Of a stretch of 64,000 nucleotides of DNA, positions 20,320 to 29,808 are shown piece by piece (position 1 is the first letter of the stretch; every line of letters starts with the position of its first letter). A model generated the notes under the pieces. It was not told the origin of the DNA. It made no database searches and was given only the letters and a program-made list of their open reading frames with translations. Source of the stretch: Sneathiella chungangensis (GTDB lineage: Bacteria > Pseudomonadota > Alphaproteobacteria > Sneathiellales > Sneathiellaceae); contig NZ_WTVA01000004.1 of NCBI RefSeq assembly GCF_009882935.1, positions 124,001 to 188,000 on the forward strand. Direction: 5' to 3'. Position numbers and translations under genes: made by a program.

Positions 20320-20417
20320 TAATGTGATGGGATGGACGCCTCCTGTTGATGAAGTTCTGCAACTTCCATTATGGCGCAAACAATGCCGGAACAGGAGGCG
20401 TCCATCCCATCACATTA
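20320..20417. repeat. Perfect 28-bp inverted repeat of unknown family
   Basis: Two identical 28-bp arms (20320-20347 and 20390-20417) face each other across 42 bp. The arms contain GATGGGATGGACGCCTCCTG. The core TGGACGCCTCCTG occurs again at 20490-20518 and 41322-41350. Such a structure could be a small non-autonomous element, the joined ends of an insertion sequence or a strong cruciform. No transposase of a matching family is recognised here. Confidence 0.75.
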
Positions 20418-20489
20418 ACTCAAAACTCGCCCGATTTAGTCATATTGAAGGAATTGGGAACCTCCTAAATCGTTGAAATACAACGACCC

Positions 20490-20518
20490 GCATTTTAGGA
20501 GGCGTCCATAGATGACAA
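20490..20518 (-). repeat. 29-bp repeat, inverted partner of 41322-41350
   Basis: Matches the reverse complement of 41322-41350 at 28 of 29 positions, around GGAGGCGTCCATAGATGAC. It directly abuts the IS6-family remnant at 20522 as the other copy lies just left of the complete IS6 element. The two copies enclose most of catabolic locus A. Confidence 0.75.
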
Positions 20519-20521
20519 TAC

Positions 20522-20641
20522 CATCATCACTGCTAAGCGAATGATCTCGGGTGAAGTTTTGAAATAACGAAATAGATTCTTCATTGGCCGATCGTAAATC
20601 CAGCTTCAACACGGCTCAAGTGATTTTTCTCTGACAAAGCC
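20522..20641 (-). pseudogene. Remnant of an IS6-family element (end and start of transposase)
   Basis: On the minus strand an ATG at 20584 opens a frame reading MKNLFRYFKTSPEIIRLAVM, almost the same as the first 20 residues of the intact transposase at 41540-42238. The outer end, with CTCTGACAA, resembles the right end of the complete element. Everything downstream of about codon 21 is missing, and the break falls next to the 29-bp repeat. Confidence 0.85.
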
Positions 20642-20758
20642 CTGATTTGATGTCATTAGACATTTAAATTGGTCAAACCGGCAATGGCACATCTCCAGAA
20701 ACGTTGCGATGATCATATAAAGTCTAATTCATTGCCAATAAATCGGAGGTATACAACA

Positions 20759-21772
20759 TTGGCGCGAAATCCAACTGATCGTCCGGAGTGGTTTGCACAA
20801 GTACAGGAAGATGTGATTGAACCTGAGATGCCAATTCTGGATCCGCATTTCCATTTTTTTACGGGACGCGGGCATGAGTTTCTGGCGCAGAATTTTCTGG
20901 ATTACGTAGATCAAGGCCACAAGATTGTTGGTGCGATCCACGTCGAAGCCAACGCTGATTTTTTTGCTGGCGGCGGCGCTTGCGGGGAAATGAGATTTGC
21001 CATCAATCAAGGTGCCATAATGCGTAAGCTCCAGCAGGGACGGGAAACGATTTGTGATCCTACATCCGGTGTGGTCGGTTATACCGATCTGCGGGGAGGG
21101 GAGGTGGAGGCGGAATTGGAGGTACTTCAGGAGGCCGCTGAGAACAGACTGTGTGCCATCAGAAATTCAGCCGCGTGGGACGAGGACGAAAAGGTGCCAA
21201 ATGGCCACACCAAGCCACCGCAAGGGTTGTTGATTGATCCTAATTTCCAAAAGGGAATCCGCCAATTGGCCCAAAAAAATCTATGCTTTGATTCATTTTG
21301 CTACTTTACGCAAATTCCGGAACTGATCGCACTTGCACAGGCAGTGCCCGAGGCAAAAATCGTTTGTGAACATTTAGGAGGAATTGTTGGTGTAGGACGT
21401 TACCAAGACCAACAAAAGGCGTATTTTGATCAGTGGCGTGCTAATATCTCGGAACTGGCGACATGCGAAAATGTAGTCATAAAATTAGGTGCCGTGGCGA
21501 TGTCACTTAGTGGTTTCGGTTGGCACAAACAGGGCAAACCACTTGGGTCAAATGAATATGCCGATTTTTATTCTCCCTGGTTTCTCCATGCCATAGAGGC
21601 ATTCGGGCCGGAACGCTGCATGTTCGAGAGCAATTTTCCTGTCGATGGTGTATCGATTTCGTACGGCGTTTTATGGAATGCTTTCAAGCGCATCGCTGGT
21701 TCTTTCTCAGTCGACGAGAAGGCATTCCTCTTCCATAAAACCGCCGCCACGACCTATCGGTTGGACATTTAG
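20759..21772 (+). CDS. Amidohydrolase-family metal-dependent hydrolase
   Basis: A 337-residue TIM-barrel hydrolase of the amidohydrolase_2 group, which includes pyrone-dicarboxylate lactonase-like enzymes and decarboxylases. The metal-binding HxH appears as DPHFHFF near the N-terminus, CEHLGG is in the middle, and MFESNFPVDG near the end carries the acidic residue. It is a soluble enzyme. Start TTG 20759 is preferred to GTG/ATG options upstream because CGGAGG lies 9 bp before it and the next residues fit the family start. The gene converges with the FadH-like gene. The substrate is unknown; ring-opening or lactone hydrolysis would suit the context. Confidence 0.85.
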   Translation: MARNPTDRPEWFAQVQEDVIEPEMPILDPHFHFFTGRGHEFLAQNFLDYVDQGHKIVGAIHVEANADFFAGGGACGEMRFAINQGAIMRKLQQGRETICDPTSGVVGYTDLRGGEVEAELEVLQEAAENRLCAIRNSAAWDEDEKVPNGHTKPPQGLLIDPNFQKGIRQLAQKNLCFDSFCYFTQIPELIALAQAVPEAKIVCEHLGGIVGVGRYQDQQKAYFDQWRANISELATCENVVIKLGAVAMSLSGFGWHKQGKPLGSNEYADFYSPWFLHAIEAFGPERCMFESNFPVDGVSISYGVLWNAFKRIAGSFSVDEKAFLFHKTAATTYRLDI

Positions 21773-21780
21773 CATTCTCG

Positions 21781-23805
21781 CTAGAATGGGAGTGCCTCCA
21801 GAGCCTTGCCGGAGGGCGCCGCGCGAATTGTGAAGTCGCGCATCACTCTATATGCTTCATGTACGGCGTCCCCAATTCTGCGAACATCAGAGGCATCACC
21901 GATCGTCACGCATTCGATCCCGGCGGCCTGCACTTCCTCAAAAGAAGAGGAGTTCGGCAACCGTCCGACCGCCAAAAGAACCTGCCCAGCATTCCAAATA
22001 ACTTCTTTTCCCTCACGTTGCATGCGGACGATGCCGGGTTCAATGGAACGCAATTCGGCTCCCAGTTCAATTCGGATATTCTTATAGGCCTTTATCGTTT
22101 CCACAAACTGTTCGCGGTATATTCTGAGGTTATTGGATCGCGACAGGGCACCCTCGTCACTGGATCTTGTCGCCAGCACGACATCATATCCTCGATCCGC
22201 TGCATATTTAGCCGCCTCACACCCGACTTCACCAGCGCCGTATATTATGATCGGGTTTTGCCCGATTTCCTCGGCCCTGCTGAGGACGTCATACGCTGAC
22301 TTGACAAATGGCAAGTCCAATCCAGAGACATTTTCCAGTTTTCGGTCGACGCCCCCTGTCGCCACAACTACCAAACGAGGAGAACGTTCAACCAAGTGCG
22401 AAGCCTCGACGTTAAAATTCAGCTGCACATCGACATCGGAAGTTTCGAGCTTTTGAAGAAGATAGTCTCGGTACCAATGAAATTTTTCTTTTTTCGGAGC
22501 CGCAGCAGATGCCACCAATCCAGGCGCCAGATTGCCGGTGCGTTCGAAGAGTGTTACATTATATCCGGCTTGGTCCAACATTAGCGCAGCTGCGATGCCC
22601 CCAGGGCCGGAACCGACGACAAGGGCACGCTCACTATTGCCGACATAAACTGGATAGGTCTCGGTTTCGTGACCCGTTCGTGGGTTTTCCGCGCATCCAA
22701 CAGGAGTATGGCCAGTCCCAATCTGCGCGACACACCAGTTGCAGGATGTACAAGGCCGAATTTCATTCGCTTGGCCCACTCGTGCCTTGTTTGGCCATTC
22801 CGGGTCCGCCAAGAGCGCCCTACCCAGTGCAATAAAATCGGCTGAACCGTCCTTTAGCGCCTGTTCAGCGATCTGGGGACGTCTTATTACTCCAACTGTA
22901 ATAACAGGTTTGTCTATAACCTGGCGTACTGCCCGTGCCAAGGGGATGCGCCAACCCTCGGGCATCCATGCAGGCTCTACGTTCCGGTCAATACGCTCAT
23001 GACATCCGGTCGATACATGTATAGCATCCACTCCGGCCTCTACGAGTCTTTTGGCTGTATCTTTTGCCTCTTCGATCTTAGTTCCATCCTCGACAAATTC
23101 ATCTGCGGACAACCGGAAAATAAGGGCTTTGTCTGCCAAGTTTTTTCGAACGGCAGAAACGATCATTAATGGAAAGCGCTGGCGATTTTCGAGTGATCCT
23201 CCAAATTCATCCTCCCGCTTGTTTGATGCAGCGGACAGAAAATTAGCAGGTAAATAACCGTGCGCACCGTGAATTTCAACAGAATCATAGCCGGCCTCAA
23301 CTGCACGTCGCGCGGCGTGGCCATACATCTCGGTAACTCTCAGAATGTCGTCGCGGTCCATTTGACGCGGCATCTTGCGATACATCGGACACGGAATAGG
23401 CGAGGCAGAGATAGGCTGGAGACCATTAGTAAATTTAGGATGCGTTTGTCTGCCTGCGTGAAATAATTGTACGCAAGCCTTGCTACCTGCTTTATGGATA
23501 CTCTTTACTAAACTGCGATGGCTATCGATCAAACTATCGTCATCAATCCCGAGAGAAGGATCTCCTCCTCGTCCAATGGGTCGATCGATACAGGTGTATT
23601 CAACGATGACCATGCCCACCCCACCCGCCGCGCGTGCGACGTAATATTCACGCATAAGGTCGGAGACGGCCCCGTCTTTCGCGGCCAGATTTGACTCCAT
23701 CGGCGCCATAAATACTCTGTTCCGCAATTCCAGATTTCTAATTTTTCCGGCCTGAAAAAGATGCGGGTAATAAATACTATCGGACTTTTCTCGAACTGAG
23801 GCCAT
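21781..23805 (-). CDS. FadH-like NADH:flavin oxidoreductase (FMN, 4Fe-4S, FAD)
   Basis: A 674-residue multidomain flavoenzyme like 2,4-dienoyl-CoA reductase and trimethylamine dehydrogenase. The N-terminal old-yellow-enzyme barrel includes VEIHGAHGYLPANFLS. A cysteine cluster CTSCNWC ... GC follows (C-x2-C-x2-C-x12-C, slightly different spacing from E. coli FadH). The C-terminal half is an FAD/NAD(P)-binding module (VVGSGPGGIAAALMLDQAGY). It likely reduces an alpha,beta-unsaturated or dienoyl-CoA intermediate. It follows the ECH gene at 24707-23937 on the same strand after 131 bp. Confidence 0.88.
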   Translation of the reverse strand: MASVREKSDSIYYPHLFQAGKIRNLELRNRVFMAPMESNLAAKDGAVSDLMREYYVARAAGGVGMVIVEYTCIDRPIGRGGDPSLGIDDDSLIDSHRSLVKSIHKAGSKACVQLFHAGRQTHPKFTNGLQPISASPIPCPMYRKMPRQMDRDDILRVTEMYGHAARRAVEAGYDSVEIHGAHGYLPANFLSAASNKREDEFGGSLENRQRFPLMIVSAVRKNLADKALIFRLSADEFVEDGTKIEEAKDTAKRLVEAGVDAIHVSTGCHERIDRNVEPAWMPEGWRIPLARAVRQVIDKPVITVGVIRRPQIAEQALKDGSADFIALGRALLADPEWPNKARVGQANEIRPCTSCNWCVAQIGTGHTPVGCAENPRTGHETETYPVYVGNSERALVVGSGPGGIAAALMLDQAGYNVTLFERTGNLAPGLVASAAAPKKEKFHWYRDYLLQKLETSDVDVQLNFNVEASHLVERSPRLVVVATGGVDRKLENVSGLDLPFVKSAYDVLSRAEEIGQNPIIIYGAGEVGCEAAKYAADRGYDVVLATRSSDEGALSRSNNLRIYREQFVETIKAYKNIRIELGAELRSIEPGIVRMQREGKEVIWNAGQVLLAVGRLPNSSSFEEVQAAGIECVTIGDASDVRRIGDAVHEAYRVMRDFTIRAAPSGKALEALPF

Positions 23806-23936
23806 AGCTACATCCTATCCTTGGAAATACGAATAACTACTTTATGGTTTGCTTCACAGTATTCCATGACAGAATATGACAATTGAATTGCCAAATTAAC
23901 CAGGGTCAAAGGTAATGCCATAGTCTGGTCAGTGAC

Positions 23937-24707
23937 TTATTTTGCTTTTTTAAAAAACTGAGAAATTCTGGCACATGCTTCACGGGTTTCCCATGAATCT
24001 GCAGAAATTTGCGCTACGTCTTCTATCGCATCATCCAGGTTTCTGTCGGCCACCGTCTCGATCATTTTTTTGGTTATGCTCATAGCATCTGATGCTGCAG
24101 CTAAATGACCATCAATCACCGTTGCCAATGCGTTCTTAAGTGATTGCTCGTTAGCGCAAATTTGATCAATTAAACCGATCCGTTGTGCTTCTTCACCATC
24201 AAATGTGGCGCCGGATAACATTACTCTGCGGGCATTTACTGCACCTATCCTGCGCACGATATAGGGAAAGAAAGTTGCGGGCACCAATCCCAGCCTGGTT
24301 TCCGAAAATCCAAATTTAAAGTCGGGTAAGGCAAATGTTATATCACATACGGATATCAATCCCACGCCGGCACCAAAGGCAGGCCCGTTGATTGATCCAA
24401 TTAATGGCTTGGATAAAGAATACAATGATCGGTAAAGGCCGCCAAGAACCCGGCTTCGTTCCATTCTCTGTTCACGATTTTCAACAATGGCGTCCTTGAA
24501 ACTATTCAGATCCCCCCCAGAGCAGAAGCTTTTGCCGGTTGCCGTCAGAATAACCAATCGGATTTCGGGGTTCTCGTTCATCTGTTGAACTGCATGCTGC
24601 AATTCAGACATCATGATGTCGCCAAGCGCATTGTGCTTTTCGGGACGCATCAGGGTCAGCGTATAAACACCTTGTTCGTCCAATGAGGTATCGATTGCCT
24701 GGTACAT
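23937..24707 (-). CDS. Enoyl-CoA hydratase/isomerase family protein
   Basis: A 256-residue crotonase-fold protein. The first oxyanion-hole segment is GKSFCSGGDLNSF and the second is GPAFGAGVGLISVCD. The second catalytic glutamate position of classical hydratases appears as SETRLGLVP, so a catalytic acid is kept nearby. It starts 6 bp after the ligase stop, so the two genes are cotranscribed. It may hydrate or isomerise an enoyl-CoA made from the ligase product. Confidence 0.9.
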   Translation of the reverse strand: MYQAIDTSLDEQGVYTLTLMRPEKHNALGDIMMSELQHAVQQMNENPEIRLVILTATGKSFCSGGDLNSFKDAIVENREQRMERSRVLGGLYRSLYSLSKPLIGSINGPAFGAGVGLISVCDITFALPDFKFGFSETRLGLVPATFFPYIVRRIGAVNARRVMLSGATFDGEEAQRIGLIDQICANEQSLKNALATVIDGHLAAASDAMSITKKMIETVADRNLDDAIEDVAQISADSWETREACARISQFFKKAK

Positions 24708-24713
24708 CAGGGA

Positions 24714-26354
24714 TTATGCCTGTACATTCGAAGATAATCGGGTAGCGGCATCTTGCCGCAAGTCCACTTTCCGAATCTTTCCCGATGCCGTCATTGGGTA
24801 TTCATCGACAAATACAATATGTTTCGGAATCTTGTAACTCGCCAATTTGTTACGGCAGAATTCAATAATATTTTCTTTTGTTATCGAACTGTTATCTTTC
24901 TTCTGGATATACGCTATCGGGACTTCACCCAACCTCGGGTCATATACCCCAACCACACTAATTTGCTGTATACCATCCAGACCGAGAATATACCCTTCGA
25001 CTTCCATGGGGTCGACGTTTTCTCCGCCGACCTTCAGCATGTCTTTAAGTCTACCGACGAAACGCAGGTGCCCGTCTTCCCGGAAATATCCCAGATCACC
25101 TGACTTCAACCAGCCATCCTCTGTAAATGTTTCTTTCGTTTCCTTGGGCTTATTGTAATACCCTCTGGTGACCGTGAGCCCCCTGATTTGGATCTCTCCT
25201 TCAACACCTGCCGGCAGCGGCTCGTTCGTTTGTGGATCAGCAACCCTGACTTCGGATGTCATCGCTGGCGTGGCGGATGCTTCGAAACGTTGTTCCTCCG
25301 TATCGTCGAGTGCGCTAATACAGGCGCCAGTCCATATCTCCGTCATGCCAAATCCTGTCAGGCTTTTCCATGTAGGGAAAACATCCTTGGCTTTTCTCGC
25401 GACAGGTGTAACATTCGAAGGGCCAGCAGGCAACCAGCCAAACCTGAGCGAGTCGGTACGTCGCGGTTTTTTCTGCTGTGCATCTATCAACATCTTAATT
25501 TGGATGTCGAACCCGTGCATTATCGTCACTTTTTCGCGTTCTATCAAATCCAGCGCTTCATCGGGGATAAAATTTTCTGTCAGCACCTGCATCGATCCGG
25601 TCAGCATTGACATCAATGATCCTTCGGATAGTCCAAATGCATGGAATAGTGGCATATAGTTTATAATCACATCCTTCGATGTAATATTCAGGCGATATGC
25701 ACGTTCTTCCATCGCACGGATAATATTATGCGAATGCATAACGCCTTTCGGAAAACCCGTTGATCCGGAAGTATACAGGATAATGGTCACATCGTCGGGA
25801 TCGACATGCTCACTACGTTCTTTAAGCTCGCTTTCGTTAATAGATTTTCCGGCTTCCTTGGCATCGCGCCACAGAATAGTTCCCGAGTGTTTCGTATCGC
25901 TGAGTATGACAATCTTTTTTAAACTTGGAAAATCGGGGTCCGTGATATCTGTGCCATTGTCAGGTATTTTGACGGCTTCTTTGAGGAGAGCAAGATAATC
26001 GATTGGCCCGGAAACATCGTGCGTAATAAGTAGCTTGCTGTCTGACTGCCGCAAAACATAATCGATATCATGTGACCGAAAGCGAGTATTCAGGGGAACA
26101 ATGATGGCGCCTATCTTTGATATTGCGTATTGCAAGAATAGCCAATCTGGGCTGTTATTCAGCCAAACAGCAACATGGTCACCTTGCTGGATTCCGAGGC
26201 TCATTAATGCGCGCGCCGCACTATCCACATGATCAGCCATTTCAGCAAATGTGTATTTTCTGCCATTGAAAGACAGCCCTGTTTTGCCGCCCATTTGTCG
26301 GGCAAGGTCGTCTACCAAATTACCGATACATTTCTTAGGGTACCATTCAGTCAT
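24714..26354 (-). CDS. AMP-binding acyl-CoA ligase
   Basis: A 546-residue ANL-superfamily acyl-CoA ligase. Motifs in order: YTSGSTGFPKGVMHSH (P-loop), GFGMTEIW, SGDLGYFREDGHLRFVGRLKDM (hinge) and the C-terminal MTASGKIRK with the catalytic lysine. ATG 26354 is chosen because GGGAGG lies 8 bp before it; an earlier in-frame start adds only five residues. It is first in a ligase-ECH pair, just after the TRAP genes on the same strand. It activates an imported or internal carboxylate; chain length is unknown. Confidence 0.92.
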   Translation of the reverse strand: MTEWYPKKCIGNLVDDLARQMGGKTGLSFNGRKYTFAEMADHVDSAARALMSLGIQQGDHVAVWLNNSPDWLFLQYAISKIGAIIVPLNTRFRSHDIDYVLRQSDSKLLITHDVSGPIDYLALLKEAVKIPDNGTDITDPDFPSLKKIVILSDTKHSGTILWRDAKEAGKSINESELKERSEHVDPDDVTIILYTSGSTGFPKGVMHSHNIIRAMEERAYRLNITSKDVIINYMPLFHAFGLSEGSLMSMLTGSMQVLTENFIPDEALDLIEREKVTIMHGFDIQIKMLIDAQQKKPRRTDSLRFGWLPAGPSNVTPVARKAKDVFPTWKSLTGFGMTEIWTGACISALDDTEEQRFEASATPAMTSEVRVADPQTNEPLPAGVEGEIQIRGLTVTRGYYNKPKETKETFTEDGWLKSGDLGYFREDGHLRFVGRLKDMLKVGGENVDPMEVEGYILGLDGIQQISVVGVYDPRLGEVPIAYIQKKDNSSITKENIIEFCRNKLASYKIPKHIVFVDEYPMTASGKIRKVDLRQDAATRLSSNVQA

Positions 26355-26469
26355 TGTGCCCTCCCACACTTCATTTTCTTAATATTACTCAAATAGATGA
26401 GCCGGTTTTCTTTTCAGAATCTTTCAAATCAAGAAACTTAGCAGCAATGCTCCGCCATTCTGACCATTT

Positions 26470-27786
26470 CTACCCCTTCATTTTTGCGGGTAACCATGTG
26501 GCGATATCGGGAAATATGATCAATATTGCCAGAAACCCGAATTCCAGGAGAACGAAAGGAAGAATACCTTTGAATATCTGATTAGCGCTCACCTCTCCCT
26601 TGCTGGCGGCCATAACTGCGTACAGGTTCAATCCGACCGGAGGTGTGATCGCCGCGATCTCAACCATTTTGATCAAAAGTACCGAGAACCAGACGGGATT
26701 CAGGCCGAGTGATTGCGATAACGGGAAGACAAACGACAAGGTAATAACCATGACCGATACGGAATCGATAAACATACCGAGCACGAAATACATGAGTATT
26801 ATAATCGCTAAAAAAGTACTTTCTGAAATTCCGTATGCAAGAATCATGTCATTTAGGTCGCTTATGAACCCCATTATCAACAACGCGCGGCTAAGCAATA
26901 ATCCCCCGATGAAAACAAAAAACAAAACCGTCGAGATGCGTGCGGCTTCAAGAAGGGACTCCCAAAAATCCTTCAAGCTCAATCGACGGGAAAATGCCGC
27001 TATTAATGCTGCCCCCGCGGCACCAACGGCACCTGCAGCCGACGGTGCGAAGAATCCCATGTAAATCCCGCCCATAACGAGGAGTACAAGCAACAAAACC
27101 GTCCAGATCCGGGACAAGGCCTGAAATTTTTCACGCCACGAGTAGGTTTCGTTTGTTGGTGGTGCCCAGGATGGCCGGAAGAGAACAAAAAAGCGAATGC
27201 CGACAATGTAGATGAGTGCAGTCAACAGTCCCGGTATAAGTCCGGCCATTAATAGCGTACCGATTGATTGATCCGTTAGCACTGCAAGGATAACCATGAT
27301 AATTGACGGTGGAATAAGCGCCGCCAAGGTCCCGGCAGCAGCGATACAGCCGGCTGACACTCCCAGATTGTAATTAAAGCGCTTCATTTCAGGCAAGGAA
27401 ATTGTCGTGAATACGCTTGAGGCAACCACCGTCGAACCAGATGCTGCGCCGAACCCGGCAGAGGCGAGGATCGTTGAAAAATAAAGACCACCTCGGACAC
27501 GGCTCATGAATCGGTGGGCTGCCCGGTAAAGGTCTGCTATAATTCCCGCCTTTGCCGAAAGAACCCCCATTAGTACAAACATTGGCACCACAACATAAGT
27601 GTAATTGGAGGTAACTGCATAAGGTAGCGACTTAAAATTTGCCTGGCTGAAATCAAACCCGGCGACGAGCCACATTGCAGCACCAGCAACGGCAATCATT
27701 GCAACAGAAACTGGCACGCCTATGGACAACAATCCCAAAACAGAGGCAATTGTGATCGCGCCTTGCTCTAAACCAGATAAGGTCAT
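26470..27786 (-). CDS. dctM: TRAP transporter large permease subunit (DctM-type)
   Basis: A 438-residue inner-membrane protein with about a dozen hydrophobic segments and the family signatures ASAGFGAASGSTVV and PPSIIMVILAVL. It forms the ion-coupled translocation channel of a tripartite TRAP importer. The 4-bp overlap with the small-permease gene indicates coupling. The matching binding-protein gene is at 28708-29739, divergently oriented. Confidence 0.93.
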   Translation of the reverse strand: MTLSGLEQGAITIASVLGLLSIGVPVSVAMIAVAGAAMWLVAGFDFSQANFKSLPYAVTSNYTYVVVPMFVLMGVLSAKAGIIADLYRAAHRFMSRVRGGLYFSTILASAGFGAASGSTVVASSVFTTISLPEMKRFNYNLGVSAGCIAAAGTLAALIPPSIIMVILAVLTDQSIGTLLMAGLIPGLLTALIYIVGIRFFVLFRPSWAPPTNETYSWREKFQALSRIWTVLLLVLLVMGGIYMGFFAPSAAGAVGAAGAALIAAFSRRLSLKDFWESLLEAARISTVLFFVFIGGLLLSRALLIMGFISDLNDMILAYGISESTFLAIIILMYFVLGMFIDSVSVMVITLSFVFPLSQSLGLNPVWFSVLLIKMVEIAAITPPVGLNLYAVMAASKGEVSANQIFKGILPFVLLEFGFLAILIIFPDIATWLPAKMKG

Positions 27787-28301
27787 CGGCGACTCCCCGC
27801 TGAACGATCAAACTTTTCGCAATGCCAACATAAAAAACGGCATAAGCATATAAGTGCCGCGACAAACAGGCCCAAAGTTGCTGCAAATTTGACGGGGTAA
27901 ATCGGGAAGGTGAAAATTGAAAGCGACTGTTCCTTTACTTCCCAGCTTGCGGCAAACAAGTCCCACATTGCATAGGCCATGGCAGCGTAGACAGCACAAC
28001 TGATCAATGTGGCTGACCATTCGCATAATCGCTGCACTGAAACAGGCAGAATATTTATGAACAGGTCGACTTTAATGTGCTCCTGACGCAATACAACATG
28101 CGGAAGAGCCAGAAAGATACTCACCACAAATAAGGACTGGGAAACATCAACAGTGCCTGGCGGTCGATATCCGATCGTATTGCCGAGCACAACGTCCGCA
28201 GCGCCGACGACCATAATCATAAATATGCAAACTCCACATATCTGAAAAGCGTAACGATCAATATTTGAGGCCATCCGCACTATTCTTGCCGCCATAGTCA
28301 T
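27783..28301 (-). CDS. dctQ: TRAP transporter small permease subunit (DctQ-type)
   Basis: A 172-residue membrane protein with four hydrophobic segments, as expected for DctQ. VLRQEHIKVDLF is a family-typical stretch. It partners the large permease, whose start it overlaps by 4 bp, and the periplasmic binding protein encoded divergently. Start ATG 28301. Confidence 0.88.
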   Translation of the reverse strand: MTMAARIVRMASNIDRYAFQICGVCIFMIMVVGAADVVLGNTIGYRPPGTVDVSQSLFVVSIFLALPHVVLRQEHIKVDLFINILPVSVQRLCEWSATLISCAVYAAMAYAMWDLFAASWEVKEQSLSIFTFPIYPVKFAATLGLFVAALICLCRFLCWHCEKFDRSAGSRR

Positions 28302-28707
28302 AGAGCTCTCCCAAAACCCAAATTCAATTTCTTTGGATGCCGGCGCCTGTTAATCAGGCCATTCTCGGCTTTTATTGTCCAACTATGAGACTATAAATAC
28401 TATCCATACATACCGAAAGCAGCCATTATGCTGCACAAATCATTAGAATAATTGTTTCCCCATTCACGGCAACCAGTCCCGAGAACAAAGGCACCTATAA
28501 CAGTTTCTCGGAGTCTGATATCTGTCATTTTAGCATACGATAATGTCGGGGTCGGTTATTTACAGAACCATCGGTCGAGCTAGTATTTATCATGCAAGAA
28601 GGCGTATTGAAGCGCTTCTCACTCACAGGCTTGAATATTGAGCCCGATTATAAATAGCGGCGTTCTTACGCCTGCTGCAGTACTATAAAATGGGAGGAAA
28701 CTATACT
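28302..28707. other. Divergent intergenic region between dctQ and dctP
   Basis: A 406-bp AT-rich gap that should carry promoters for both halves of the first TRAP transporter. I do not find a convincing -35/-10 pair or operator. No gene is visible. GGGAGG at 28689-28694 is the ribosome site of dctP. Confidence 0.4.
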
Positions 28708-29739
28708 ATGTTGGTCCGGATACTATTTGCGTTGGCCCTTATTTCGCCGTTGACAACAATTCAAGTTGTTGCCGCTGAGGAATATCCAGAGCTTTCATTC
28801 ACTTACGCTCACATCGTTCCGTCGAACCATACCTTGGCGAAATTCGATAGACGGTGGACTGAATTGGTTACTAAACGAAGCGGCGGGAAAATAAAATTTA
28901 AAATGTTCTGGGCTGGTTCCATGGGCGGCCCCACTGAAATTCCCGATCTGGTTTCCTCCGGCGCACTGGATTTTGGATCAACCGCATTGGGGTATTTACC
29001 CAGCGAGTTCCCATTAGCCGGCGTGGTTGGAAACATGCAGCGGACATTCGCAACGCCATCAGATGCACATGAAGCATCGATGGATATTTTCGATCTACCG
29101 GCTGTCGACGAGGAACTGAAAAAGCATAACTTGCTTATTCTAAACACAACGACGGCGAACCCTTACAACCTTACTTGCACCAAGCCAATCACAAATTTGG
29201 AAGAAATGAAGGGTACGCGGGTGCGAGCAAATGGAAAATATCCACCAATATTCTTTAACTCACTCGGGATGAGCCCGCAAACTATGTCATTCGCGGAAAT
29301 GTACGAAGGGCTGGAAAAGGGCTTGATCGATTGTTCTTGGATGTCACATGACTTGGCGATTTCCTCCAAATTATATGAAGTCGCAAAATATGCGATAGAT
29401 CTGAACCTGGGGGCGGTGCCTGCGACGCAACTGCTAACCAACCGCACAAAATTCGAAAAGCTTCCGAAGAATGTGCAAACCTTGATGAAGGAAGCGGCCC
29501 ACGGTTCAAGCGTCGAAGAGGCCAAGTATCTAAAGGAAGTTTTTGATAGGACGATCAATGTAGATATGCCTGAAAATGATATGACTTACGTCCATTTTAA
29601 AGATGTCGGTGAGTTCAAGAAAATCGAGCCAGACATGCCGAAAGTCTGGGCGGACGACACAACTGAAGCCGGCATGCCGGAGGCTGCCAAGGAGATTTAC
29701 AAGATACTCGAGGATGCCAGATCTAAACTCGTGAATTAA
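28708..29739 (+). CDS. dctP: TRAP transporter substrate-binding protein (DctP-type)
   Basis: A 343-residue periplasmic receptor. The N-terminus is a signal peptide (hydrophobic LVRILFALALISPL, cleavage likely after VVA-A). The mature part has the DctP pattern TRVRANGKYPPIFFNSLG, with the arginine that usually binds the substrate carboxylate. Start ATG 28708 is chosen because it follows GGGAGG at 28689-28694 and begins the signal peptide. It is transcribed away from its permease genes and ends at a strong terminator. The substrate is probably an organic acid of locus A. Confidence 0.92.
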   Translation: MLVRILFALALISPLTTIQVVAAEEYPELSFTYAHIVPSNHTLAKFDRRWTELVTKRSGGKIKFKMFWAGSMGGPTEIPDLVSSGALDFGSTALGYLPSEFPLAGVVGNMQRTFATPSDAHEASMDIFDLPAVDEELKKHNLLILNTTTANPYNLTCTKPITNLEEMKGTRVRANGKYPPIFFNSLGMSPQTMSFAEMYEGLEKGLIDCSWMSHDLAISSKLYEVAKYAIDLNLGAVPATQLLTNRTKFEKLPKNVQTLMKEAAHGSSVEEAKYLKEVFDRTINVDMPENDMTYVHFKDVGEFKKIEPDMPKVWADDTTEAGMPEAAKEIYKILEDARSKLVN

Positions 29740-29762
29740 TGACTTGCGACATACGGGAAATC

Positions 29763-29794
29763 CGGGGCATTCTCTAAAGAATGCCCCGTTTTTT
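29763..29794 (+). terminator. Intrinsic terminator after dctP
   Basis: An 11-bp perfect stem (CGGGGCATTCT / AGAATGCCCCG, 4-nt loop) is followed by six T residues. It ends dctP transcription before the convergent ligase gene. Confidence 0.92.
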
Positions 29795-29808
29795 ATAGTA
29801 GCTAAAGT

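Noticed and set aside
20111-20476. A 121-codon plus-strand frame
   Set aside because: It runs through the inverted repeat, has no ribosome site and gives no protein-like sequence.
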